DNA from: Actinomycetota bacterium
GTDB lineage: Bacteria > Actinomycetota > Acidimicrobiia > Acidimicrobiales > JAHWKP01
NCBI GenBank assembly: GCA_019347775.1
Contig: JAHWKP010000103.1
Location: 1 to 6,145, forward strand
Length of the DNA stretch: 6,145 nucleotides
Direction of reading: 5' to 3'
Shown here: piece after piece, positions 1-6,145 of the stretch
How the letters are laid out: every line of letters starts with the position of its first letter
Position numbering within the stretch: the stretch's first letter is position 1
The notes under the pieces: model-generated
Databases searched by the model: none
Seen by the model: only the letters and a program-made list of their open reading frames with translations
Told to the model about the DNA's origin: nothing
Position numbers and translations under genes: made by a program

Positions 1-2
1 AC

Positions 3-374
3 CCCCACGTCTACGGCGACGCGGCCGCCCGCGACGCCCAGGGCGTGGTGGACCTCTGGGAGCGGCGAAAGCGCGAGGAGCGGGCGGACCAGGGCATCTT
101 CCACGACCTGCCGGCCGGCCTCCCGTCGCTCGCCTACGCGACCAAGGCGCAGCGGCGCGCGGCGGCGGTGGGGGTCGCCTTCCCCGGCGTGGACGAGGCT
201 TTGCGCGCGCGGCGCGAGGAGGTGGACGAGCTGGCGGCCGACCCGGGTAGAGCAGGACGGCATAACGATCGTGTTGCCCACCACGACCGAATTGGCGACG
301 AAGCCGAGAGCCTCGTCGGGTTCGAGCACCAGCGGCTCTGGAACCAGGGCCTCGATCACCTTCGTTCCATATGA
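3..374 (+). CDS. mazG: MazG-type nucleoside triphosphate pyrophosphohydrolase, fragment lacking both ends
   Basis: The frame is open from the left edge. It starts with PHVYGD, then VVDLWERRKREER, LPAGLPSL, YATKAQRRAAAVG and a REEVDEL stretch. This matches the middle of bacterial MazG: HVFGD, W..IK..E, LP.LPAL, A.K.Q.+AA.VGFDW, then the start of an ExxE metal-binding helix. MazG proteins hydrolyse NTPs to NMP and pyrophosphate in the cytoplasm, as house-cleaning or stringent-response enzymes. Homology stops near base 254 (about residue 84 of the visible frame). The expected GDLLF..VN.AR helix and the remaining C-terminus are absent. From there to the TGA at 372-374 the frame is only antisense to the neighbouring amidinotransferase, so the last 40 or so residues are not MazG-like. 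The N-terminal half lies outside the window. The MazG identity is fairly secure; activity of this product is doubtful because the second acidic motif is lost. Confidence 0.72.
   Translation, partial: PHVYGDAAARDAQGVVDLWERRKREERADQGIFHDLPAGLPSLAYATKAQRRAAAVGVAFPGVDEALRARREEVDELAADPGRAGRHNDRVAHHDRIGDEAESLVGFEHQRLWNQGLDHLRSI
220..260. other. Tail-to-tail junction truncating mazG and the amidinotransferase gene
   Basis: Plus-strand MazG similarity and minus-strand amidinotransferase similarity both end inside this interval. Each protein lacks its expected C-terminal part, and there is no intergenic space. The exact breakpoint cannot be fixed by eye, because residues on both strands look plausible for both families over about 225-254. 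That could reflect a short shared sequence at the join. No terminal inverted repeat, target duplication or mobile-element sequence is visible. A real deletion and an assembly chimera are both possible. Confidence 0.6.
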
Positions 375-944
375 GTCCCACCCCAGCGGATTGATGATGG
401 CGCGCCTGTCATCGAGGGGGCAGAAGGTGAGATCGAGGTGGTAGAAGCGGGGGTCGACGAGTTCGACTGGCAAAACCGGAACGCCGGTGAGCATCGAAAG
501 GTGAGCGTGGGCAGCGGCGTCGGACCGGGTTCGGTATCCGGACAGAAGTTTGCCGGCGAAGGGCAGGGCGTCTCCGGCCCCCTCGTGTGACACGGTCTCG
601 GGCAGTTCGACGATCTCCGAGCCCGCCTTTCGGAACCACTCGATGTCGTAAGGCGTCTCGGCCTGGCGCTCAGGGTGCCGGAATCGGGCCGCGATGAAGC
701 GATCGCCATCGACGAGACCGGCATTGGCGGTGAACACCAGGTCGGGGAGCCCCTCGACCGGTTCCTGCACCTCGATCTCAGCTCCCGCCTCCCGCAAGGT
801 GGCCACCAGGGTCTGCCACTGGGCCAGGGCCCGGTCGGGATCGACCAGGACCTGCTTGTGCATCCAGGTGTTGATCTCGTAGAGCACACCGAAGTGCAAC
901 GGAGGACACATGAGGTACTTGCGCCCCCACGAAAGTTCGCTCAC
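243..944 (-). CDS. Amidinotransferase-superfamily arginine hydrolase (arginine dihydrolase / dimethylarginine hydrolase type), 3'-truncated
   Basis: From a GTG at 944 the frame reads VSELSWGRKYLMCPPLHFG..., followed by YEINTWM (22-28), GLPDLVFTANAGLV (65-78), FRHPERQ (88-94), EGAGDAL (121-127), GYRTRS (136-141), DPRFYHLD (164-171) and a late FVANSVVVG (215-223). This is the pattern of COG1834 amidinotransferase-like hydrolases, which act on arginine or methylarginine in the cytoplasm. It is closest by eye to cyanobacterial ArgZ and the N-terminal domain of AgrE, which turn arginine into ornithine, CO2 and ammonia. From memory, the Asn of the TANAGL motif (N74 here) is the residue linked to the dihydrolase reaction. 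The HxD histidine is H169. The C-terminal GG...C segment with the nucleophilic cysteine, about 40-50 residues, is missing because similarity ends near 243; the open frame continues to the window edge only as antisense of mazG. GTG 944 is chosen because conserved residues precede ATG 911 and a TAG lies just upstream. It starts 22 bases after the permease stop, so it is probably the last gene of the operon. Substrate is inferred. Confidence 0.8.
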
Positions 945-966
945 CGGCTCAACCTACGCGCCGGGG

Positions 967-2394
967 TCAGACCGGCTCGAGTACCTGCTCCGGCGGGGGA
1001 AGCTCCGCGGCCGCGGCGCGCGGGCGGCGGCGCTGGCGGGCCTCGAGCCAACCAGCCACCCGGCCGAGTGTGAAGTTGACGATGAAATACATGCCGGCGA
1101 CGAAAACGAGGGCCTGCAACGGATTGTTGAAGAACTCGCCTGTTTGTTGGCCGCGTCGTAACAGTTCGTCGTAAGTGATGACGAAGCCGAGGGAGCTGTC
1201 CTTCAGCAGAGTCACGAGCTGGGCGACAATCGATGGGACCATGCGGCGCACCGCCTGTGGAACCAGAACGATCATCATGGACTGCCAGTAGGAAAGCCCG
1301 ACCGCCGAGGCAGCCTCCCGCTGGCCGCGGTCGAGCGACAGGATTCCGGCTCGGAAGATTTCGGCCAGGACGGCGCTGTTGTAAAGGACCAGGGCCAGCA
1401 CCAGGAACCAGAAGGGCCTCCAGTCCACGCCCATTCGAGGCATTCCGAGACCCGCGAAGAGGATCAGCAGGAGCAGGGGCACGGCCCGGAAGAACTCGAC
1501 GTAGACGCCCGCCGCGTTGCGGGTGACCCAGTTGCGGGCCATCCGGCCGAGGGCAAGCATCAGACCGATGGCCATCGCCGCTGCCATTGCCAGCAGGGCG
1601 GCCTTCAGCGTGTTGGCCAGCCCGCCCAGCAGGAAGCGCACCACCGCCAGCTCGGTCAGGGGTCGCCAGCGGGCGGCATCGAGCTGGCCGGTGCTCTGAA
1701 GCCGCCTGACTGCCACGAGCACCAGGAAGGCCAGGAAGGCAAGCGAGATGACAGTGGCGATGGCCACCTTGCGCTCGATGATCCCGACTGCCCAACCGGA
1801 GGGAAGGGTGAGGATGAGATAGCCGATGGCGGCGCCAAGGAACACTGCGATCGGCCGGGCGGTGGCGGTGTTAAGGCGGCCGGCCACCTCGGTGAGTTCG
1901 AGCACCGAGATGAGCGATGCCAGCGAGGAGTTCTTGGTGAGAGCGATGAAGACGCTGCCCAGCGGCGCGGCCACCGTGCGGAAGGCCTGGGGCAGCACGA
2001 TCACGCCGAGGAGTTGGCTGAAGCGAAGGCCAATTGCCCGCCCGGCCTCGGCTTGACCGGTGGCAACGGAGTTGACGCCTGAGCGCAGGGTCTCGGCGAC
2101 GAAGGAACTCGTGTAAGCGCCGAGGACGATGATCGAAGAGGTGAAGGCCGGGTACTGGATACCGATCTTGGTGAAGCCGAAGAAGAAGATGACGAACTGC
2201 ACCGCAAGCGGCGTGTTACGGATCACCTCGACCCAGACGGCCCCGGCCGCCCGAAGGGGCGGGACGGGGCTCACCCGGGCCGCGGCCACCGCCGTCCCCA
2301 CCACTAGGGCCACCGCGAAGGAGGCCAGGGTGAGGACGACCGTGGTGCGTATGCCCTCGGCGTAGAGGCCGAGGTTGTCGAGAACGACGCTCAG
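967..2394 (-). CDS. Polar amino acid ABC transporter permease, GluC-GluD-like two-domain fusion
   Basis: This inner-membrane protein forms the translocation path of the importer whose ATPase and binding protein lie just upstream. It holds two complete BPD_transp_1 (HisM-type) domains in one frame. Domain 1, about residues 1-210, resembles GluC: VSPVPPLR, EVIRNTPL (56-63), a coupling loop QAEAGRAIG (114-122), KNSSLAS. Domain 2, about 211-455, resembles GluD: GQLDAARWRPL, NTLKAA, EFFRAVPLLLL (300-310), coupling loop QREAASAVG (359-367), LKDSSLGF. In corynebacterial-type systems these are separate proteins of about 220-270 residues; here the GluC tail GIIERKVA runs straight into the GluD first membrane helix, with the usual GluD N-terminal lead gone. 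The C-terminus is basic then proline/alanine-rich. The start is uncertain. GTG at 2313 would remove the start of the first helix; family-like sequence (VVLDNLGLYAEGIRTT) extends upstream to a CTG at 2394, three bases after the binding-protein stop, with no ATG, GTG or TTG in frame between. I use the CTG, giving 475 residues. Confidence 0.85.
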   Translation of the reverse strand: MSVVLDNLGLYAEGIRTTVVLTLASFAVALVVGTAVAAARVSPVPPLRAAGAVWVEVIRNTPLAVQFVIFFFGFTKIGIQYPAFTSSIIVLGAYTSSFVAETLRSGVNSVATGQAEAGRAIGLRFSQLLGVIVLPQAFRTVAAPLGSVFIALTKNSSLASLISVLELTEVAGRLNTATARPIAVFLGAAIGYLILTLPSGWAVGIIERKVAIATVISLAFLAFLVLVAVRRLQSTGQLDAARWRPLTELAVVRFLLGGLANTLKAALLAMAAAMAIGLMLALGRMARNWVTRNAAGVYVEFFRAVPLLLLILFAGLGMPRMGVDWRPFWFLVLALVLYNSAVLAEIFRAGILSLDRGQREAASAVGLSYWQSMMIVLVPQAVRRMVPSIVAQLVTLLKDSSLGFVITYDELLRRGQQTGEFFNNPLQALVFVAGMYFIVNFTLGRVAGWLEARQRRRPRAAAAELPPPEQVLEPV

Positions 2395-2397
2395 GTT

Positions 2398-3354
2398 TTA
2401 CGCCGCCGTGGTGGTTGTCGCCGTGTCGCCGCCTTCGCCGTACCGGTCGATGTCCGGGGGCTCAGGCGTGTCGAGGCCGATGGCGCCGAGAGTGCCCGCG
2501 AAGGCCTCTTCCCATTCGCCGTTCTCCATGATCTCTTCCAGCCGGTCGTTCAGGAATGAGCGGAAGGCGTCGTCGCCCTTCTCGAGACCGATGCCGTAGG
2601 GCTCGTCGCTGAACGGAGCCTTGACCAACTTGAACTCGCCGTTGCTGGCCTGAACCAGTCCGGCGAGGATGGTGTTGTCGGTAGTCACCGCGGTGACGCG
2701 GCCGTCGGTCAGCGCCTCGGCACACTGTGAGTAGGTGTCGAAGAGCACGACCTCCGCGTCGGGAGCCGCGGCCCGCAGGTTCTTCTCCGACGTGGAGCCC
2801 TTGGCTGTGCAGACCGTCTCGCCGTTCATGTCCTCGGCCGACGTGATGTCCTCGTTGTCGGACTTGACCATGATGTCCTGCTCGGCGACGAAGTAGGGGC
2901 CGGCGAAGTCAACGACTTCCTTCCGGGCGTCGTTGATGGTGTAGGTCGCCACGACGATGTCGACGCGTCCGTCCTGGATGAAGGGCTCGCGGTTCTTGGA
3001 CACTGCCTCGACGAATTCAATCTTCTCCGCGGCTTCCTCCTGGGTCCCGCCGAAGATGCCCTGGGCCATCAGTTCCGCGATTTCCACGTCGAAGCCCTCG
3101 ACCTCACCGGTGGTGGGATTACGAAGGCCGAAGCCGGGCTGGTCGAACTTGGTGCCGACTACGAGCTTGCCCTCACTCTGGATCTCGGCCATGGTCGTGC
3201 CGGCCTCGAATTCGGGCGGCTCGAGAGCCGTCGTGTCGGTGGTGGCGTCCTGGCCGGCGCCGGTGTCAATGGCGGGATCGTCCGCGCCACACGCGCCGGC
3301 TACGAGGGCCAGGGCCATCAGCAGTACTGCTGCCAGCCTGGGGGATCGTGTCAT
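2398..3354 (-). CDS. Polar amino acid ABC transporter substrate-binding lipoprotein (SBP_bac_3, GluB-like)
   Basis: This 318-residue extracytoplasmic receptor captures an amino acid and delivers it to the fused permease. A charged start (MTRSPR) and hydrophobic stretch lead to AGAC with lipidation Cys22, then an acidic, Thr-rich linker to about residue 50. The mature family-3 domain begins near EGKLVVGTKFDQPGFG (61-76) and includes VEGFDVEIAELM, DGRVDIVVATYTI-NDARKEVVDFAGPY (128-153) and VTTDNTILAG (223-232). By family analogy R144 should bind the ligand carboxylate and D226 the amino group. Cys182 and Cys211 sit where GluB-type proteins have a likely disulfide. The wording TYTI.DARKE..DFAGPYF..QDIMVK is typical of the glutamate/polar amino acid group in actinobacteria; sequence alone does not separate glutamate from arginine or another amino acid. 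The protein ends in a low-complexity Asp/Thr/Ala tail. The ATG at 3354 has a good ribosome site and begins 23 bases after the ATPase stop. Confidence 0.93.
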   Translation of the reverse strand: MTRSPRLAAVLLMALALVAGACGADDPAIDTGAGQDATTDTTALEPPEFEAGTTMAEIQSEGKLVVGTKFDQPGFGLRNPTTGEVEGFDVEIAELMAQGIFGGTQEEAAEKIEFVEAVSKNREPFIQDGRVDIVVATYTINDARKEVVDFAGPYFVAEQDIMVKSDNEDITSAEDMNGETVCTAKGSTSEKNLRAAAPDAEVVLFDTYSQCAEALTDGRVTAVTTDNTILAGLVQASNGEFKLVKAPFSDEPYGIGLEKGDDAFRSFLNDRLEEIMENGEWEEAFAGTLGAIGLDTPEPPDIDRYGEGGDTATTTTAA

Positions 3355-3361
3355 CAGTGTT

Positions 3362-3368
3362 TCTCCTT
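3362..3368 (-). promoter_or_regulatory. Ribosome binding site of the binding-protein gene
   Basis: AAGGAGA on the minus strand lies 7 bases before the ATG at 3354. It is the only clear Shine-Dalgarno sequence in the window and fixes this start. It suits the need for more binding protein than membrane or ATPase subunits. Confidence 0.8.
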
Positions 3369-3377
3369 GTGTTGGGG

Positions 3378-4121
3378 TCAATGGGCGAGGACCTTGGCCA
3401 AGAAGTCCTTGGCCCGGTCCGTACCCGGGTTGGTGAAGAACTGGTCGGGTGGAGCTGTCTCCACGATCCTTCCCTGGTCCATGAAGATCACACGGCGAGC
3501 CGCCGAGCGGGCGAAGCCCATCTCGTGGCTCACCACGACCATGGTCGTGCCTTCCTCGGCGAGCTCCAGCATCACGTCGAGTACTTCGCTGATCATCTCG
3601 GGGTCGAGCGCCGAAGTGGGCTCGTCGAAGAGCATGAGCTTGGGGTCCATGGCCAAGGCTCGGGCGATGGCGGCCCGCTGTTGCTGTCCTCCGGAGAGCT
3701 CGGCCGGATAGCTCTGGGCTTTCTCCCCGATGCCGACTCGCTCCAGGAGCGCCACCGCCTTGTCGCGGGCCGCTGACTTGGACATCTTCCGGACCTTTAC
3801 CGGCCCGAGGGTGACGTTCTGAAGCACCGTTTTGTGGGCGAAGAGGTTGAACGATTGGAACACCATGCCGACGTCGGCGCGCAGGCGCGCCAACGCCTTG
3901 CCCTCCTCCGGCACCACGGCGCCATCGATAGTGACCGTGCCTGAGTCCGGCCGTTCCAAGCGATTGATGCACCGGCACAGCGTCGATTTGCCCGACCCGG
4001 AGGGGCCCAACACGACGACGACCTCGCCGCGAGCGACGGTGAGGTCGACATTGTCGAGGGCGTGGACATCGCCGAACCACTTGTGCAACTGGTCGACGAC
4101 GACCAGCGGCTGGTCACTCAT
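3378..4121 (-). CDS. Polar amino acid ABC transporter ATP-binding protein (GluA/GlnQ-like)
   Basis: This 247-residue cytoplasmic ATPase has the normal family length and powers the importer encoded downstream. All nucleotide-binding elements are intact and in order: Walker A GPSGSGKST (39-47), Q-loop FQSFNLF (Q89), signature LSGGQQQR (142-149), Walker B LMLFDEP (162-168) with E167, D-loop SALD (170-173), and switch histidine H199 in VVSHEMGFA. The N-terminal aromatic of A-loop type is in HKWFGDVHAL (13-22). KMSKSAARDKAVALLERVGI and NPGTDRAKDFLAKVL are typical of the PAAT family (GlnQ, GluA, ArtP). ATG 4121 gives the standard N-terminus. No Shine-Dalgarno sequence precedes it, unlike the binding-protein gene. 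It follows the antiporter stop by 28 bases and is the first gene of the transporter set. Confidence 0.96.
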   Translation of the reverse strand: MSDQPLVVVDQLHKWFGDVHALDNVDLTVARGEVVVVLGPSGSGKSTLCRCINRLERPDSGTVTIDGAVVPEEGKALARLRADVGMVFQSFNLFAHKTVLQNVTLGPVKVRKMSKSAARDKAVALLERVGIGEKAQSYPAELSGGQQQRAAIARALAMDPKLMLFDEPTSALDPEMISEVLDVMLELAEEGTTMVVVSHEMGFARSAARRVIFMDQGRIVETAPPDQFFTNPGTDRAKDFLAKVLAH

Positions 4122-4127
4122 CTACGA

Positions 4128-4143
4128 CCGACGCTAGCGCCGG
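4128..4143 (-). promoter_or_regulatory. Near-perfect 16-base palindrome upstream of the ATPase start
   Basis: The plus strand reads ccgacgctagcgccgg: two 8-base arms with no spacer and one mismatched pair. On the minus-strand RNA it can fold as a 6-bp stem, including one G-U pair, with a CUAG loop. It ends 6 bases before the ATG at 4121. It also contains TAGCGT (4136-4131), a TANNNT-type -10 candidate, which would start a transcript within a few bases of the ATG; no -35 box is apparent. It could be an operator, a leaderless promoter or a processing hairpin. There is no U-run, so a standard terminator is unlikely. Confidence 0.3.
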
Positions 4144-4149
4144 CTCAGC

Positions 4150-6144
4150 TCAGGATGCCCTGGGCGGCGGAGGGTGGGCCACGATGACCACGGTCGCGCC
4201 GCTGTGTTCGAGGATGTGTTCGACGTTGTGGCCGATGAAGGCCCTGCCTTCGATACGACGCAGCCTCGCTCCGACGACGATCAGATCGGCTCCGAGGTCG
4301 CCGGCCGTTGCCACGATTTCCTCTGCAGGAAAGACCGCATCACGAACCAACGCGGTGGCATCCAGCCCGGCTCGGCGGGCGGCGCCGAGGGAATCGTCGA
4401 CGACGCGCTGGGCCACCAGCGTGCGCTGGACGTGGGGTAGACGGTTCGCTACGGCGCCCAGTCGGCGGAAGCCCCCGGTCGGCGCCGATTCCGGTCGGGC
4501 CACCACATGGATCATGACGGTCGGACATCCGTGGTGCAGCGCGAGGGCCAGGCCCAACTCCTGCGCCGCCGCGCTGGCCCGCGTGCCCGATACCGGGATG
4601 AGGGCGCGCTCGAAGCGGTCCAACGGGTTCTCGGGAGCGTTCACGCCCCGCCTCACGATGACGAGTGGCAGGGAGGTCCTGCTGAGGACTTCGTCAATGA
4701 CGGGGGAGAGCAATCGGCTGGACGACCCGATCCGGGTCGCCCCGACGGCGATGGCTCCGTAACCGAGCAGGGCTTGGCTGGCGATGGCTGCGGCAACGTC
4801 GTCGCCCCGCACGACGTGGTGATCCGCCTCGCGGCCGGTCATCGACGCGCACAAGGCGTCCAGATCCGGCGGCGGTGACCCGTCCGACACCGAAAGGAGG
4901 GTGACGGCAGCTTCCAGGGGCCAGGCCTGGTGGACGATGAGGGCGGCGAGCCGTGAGTCGCTGCCGCCTCGGGTGGGGATCAGGACTCTGTCAATGCGAA
5001 CGAGGTGGTTCGCGGCCAGACGCTCTTCACGGGCAAGCCGGTCGCGCTCGCTCGGACTGCCTGCCCATCCGGCGGCCACAGCGCGGACCAGCGGCGGGGC
5101 GAGCATGGCCGAGACGATGGCGGTCAGCAGGATCAGGCTGTACGACGTCTGGTTGAACACCCCGAGCGACAGGCCGACGGTCGCGATCAGGACCTCGAGG
5201 ACGCCCCGGGCATTGAGCCCGAAGCCCAGGGCGGCGGCTTCGCGCCCGTGCAGGCCTACCGCCAACGACGCGATGGCGACCCCACCGAACTTCGCTCCCC
5301 ATGCGACCGACAGGAGCACCGCGCCCCAGAGGAGAACGGTCGGATCGGCGAGCACTGCGATGTCGACCTGAAGTCCGGCTGTCGCGAAAAAGAGCGGGGC
5401 GAGGAAGGCCGATGTGATCGATTCGAGTTGCTCGCGCGTCGCGGGTTCCCGGTAGCGCGAGCGGCCCATGACCACGCCGACGACGAAGGCGCCGAGCACG
5501 GCCTCGGCGCCGAGCGCCTGAGTGGCGGCCCCCGCGGCGAAGGTGAGCACCATGGCGAAGGCCAGCCATGAGGCCTGCTCCGCACTGGCGGCGCGGAGGC
5601 GGCGGAATCCCCAGTCGACCAGTCGCTGACCGATCGTGATGCCGGCCACGACGAAGGCGACGATCCCGGCAAAGGTGACGGCGGCGTCGCCGGGGGAGAG
5701 CCGCCCGGAGGCGGCGATGCTCGCGATCACGCCGAGCAGGACGTAGCCGACTATCTCGTTGGCCATACCGGCGGCCAGAGTGATCTGGCCGAAGTTGCGC
5801 CGAAGGAGTCCCAGCTCCGAGAGGATCTTGGCCACCACCGCCAGCGACGAGGTCGTGAGGGCGGCGGCTATGAAGAGCACGAACACGCCGCGGTCCGCCT
5901 GCAGGCCCACGAACCGCGACGGCAGCAAGAGGCCGGGAGCGACCCCGGCGGCGAAGGGCACGAGGATGCTGCCAGCGGCCACCACGAGCGCCGGACGACC
6001 CAGAGCGCGGATCAGGCCGAGGTCGGTTTCGTAGCCGGTCACCACCAATAGCAAGGCAACTCCGAGCGTCGAGACGGCCAGCAGCATCGACCGCGAGTCG
6101 ATGGCGTTAGGGAAGATCCATTCGTGGACAGATGGCGCGAGATT
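4150..6144 (-). CDS. Cation:proton antiporter (CPA2/KefB-like) with two C-terminal Usp domains, 5'-truncated
   Basis: The frame is open to the right edge and continues upstream of the internal ATG at 6087 with family-like NLAPSVHEWIFP..., so the true start lies outside; about the first helix and a half is missing. Numbering from that Met, residues 1-340 are a multi-helix Na+/H+ exchanger domain: LLLVVTGYETDL (12-23), TTSSLAVVAKILSELGLL (78-95), QITLAAGMANEIVGYVLL (101-118), APLFFATAGLQVD (230-242), AKFGG (265-269) and LNARGVLEVLIATVGL (291-306). Such proteins exchange Na+ or K+ for H+ across the cytoplasmic membrane. Residues about 364-480 and 491-638 are two UspA-like domains, each with an alternating strand/helix pattern (VLIPTRGG, ALIPVSG, ADLIVVGAR). 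They probably regulate transport by binding a nucleotide, though the usual G-2x-G-9x-G(S/T) loop is degenerate in both (GATRIGSSSRLLSP; GARLRRIEGRAFIGH). The core acidic pair appears as Asn110-Glu111 rather than Asp-Asp. The ion is not predictable. It ends 28 bases before the ABC ATPase gene. Confidence 0.9.
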   Translation of the reverse strand, partial: NLAPSVHEWIFPNAIDSRSMLLAVSTLGVALLLVVTGYETDLGLIRALGRPALVVAAGSILVPFAAGVAPGLLLPSRFVGLQADRGVFVLFIAAALTTSSLAVVAKILSELGLLRRNFGQITLAAGMANEIVGYVLLGVIASIAASGRLSPGDAAVTFAGIVAFVVAGITIGQRLVDWGFRRLRAASAEQASWLAFAMVLTFAAGAATQALGAEAVLGAFVVGVVMGRSRYREPATREQLESITSAFLAPLFFATAGLQVDIAVLADPTVLLWGAVLLSVAWGAKFGGVAIASLAVGLHGREAAALGFGLNARGVLEVLIATVGLSLGVFNQTSYSLILLTAIVSAMLAPPLVRAVAAGWAGSPSERDRLAREERLAANHLVRIDRVLIPTRGGSDSRLAALIVHQAWPLEAAVTLLSVSDGSPPPDLDALCASMTGREADHHVVRGDDVAAAIASQALLGYGAIAVGATRIGSSSRLLSPVIDEVLSRTSLPLVIVRRGVNAPENPLDRFERALIPVSGTRASAAAQELGLALALHHGCPTVMIHVVARPESAPTGGFRRLGAVANRLPHVQRTLVAQRVVDDSLGAARRAGLDATALVRDAVFPAEEIVATAGDLGADLIVVGARLRRIEGRAFIGHNVEHILEHSGATVVIVAHPPPPRAS

Positions 6145-6145
6145 G

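Noticed and set aside
255..374. C-terminal 40 residues of the plus-strand frame that begins as MazG
   Set aside because: They are antisense to conserved amidinotransferase codons (including the FVANSVVVG region) and have no MazG character, so they are kept only as a read-through tail of the fragment.
356..889. Minus-strand frame of 177 residues over the amidinotransferase
   Set aside because: It is out of frame and Ser/Pro/Arg-rich; the neighbouring frame from GTG 944 shows all the family motifs.
941..1795. Minus-strand frame of 284 residues inside the permease gene
   Set aside because: Its protein is Arg/Gly/Pro-rich without domain pattern, whereas the other frame gives clear membrane helices and EAA-type coupling loops.
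2398..4080. Minus-strand open frame of 560 residues joining the ATPase and binding-protein regions
   Set aside because: Its first part is an out-of-frame shadow of the ATPase; the real protein begins at the ATG at 3354 with a signal peptide and a good ribosome site.
4150..4176. Possible terminator after the antiporter
   Set aside because: No stem followed by a U-run is visible; the GC-rich bases here are coding or part of the short palindrome.
5005..5571. Plus-strand frame of 188 residues and other plus-strand frames over the antiporter
   Set aside because: They have the Arg/Gly/Asp-rich composition expected of antisense shadows in GC-rich DNA, and lie opposite strongly conserved antiporter sequence.

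Overview
This is a GC-rich, densely coded stretch of bacterial DNA, most likely from an actinobacterium. Clues are GTG starts, little Shine-Dalgarno signal, a transporter arranged like corynebacterial gluABCD, and a cation antiporter with Usp domains. A more exact lineage (an Acidimicrobiia-like group is possible) is a guess. I see no tRNA, rRNA, CRISPR array, insertion sequence or integrase.

Almost everything lies on the minus strand. Read in the direction of transcription (right to left), it runs: a 5'-truncated cation:proton antiporter with two C-terminal universal-stress domains (6144-4150); the ATPase of a polar amino acid ABC transporter (4121-3378); its lipoprotein solute-binding subunit (3354-2398); one long protein fusing the two permeases that are normally separate (about 2394-967); and an arginine-acting amidinotransferase-superfamily enzyme (944 down to about 243). 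Gaps are 28, 23, 3 and 22 bases, so the four transporter and enzyme genes look like one operon. The antiporter may be read in the same run.

At the left edge, on the plus strand, is an internal piece of a MazG-type nucleotide pyrophosphohydrolase. It and the amidinotransferase point at each other, and both lose their 3' parts at one point near 220-260. This is either a real deletion joining two convergent genes or an assembly chimera.

Functionally, the operon would take up a polar amino acid through a lipoprotein-fed ABC importer and probably degrade arginine or a related guanidino compound in the cytoplasm. As the window stands, the enzyme lacks the C-terminal region carrying its catalytic cysteine. 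The best leads are the permease fusion, its missing ordinary start codon, the transporter-enzyme pairing, the double truncation, and the unusual Asn-Glu pair in the antiporter core. I found no wholly new system.
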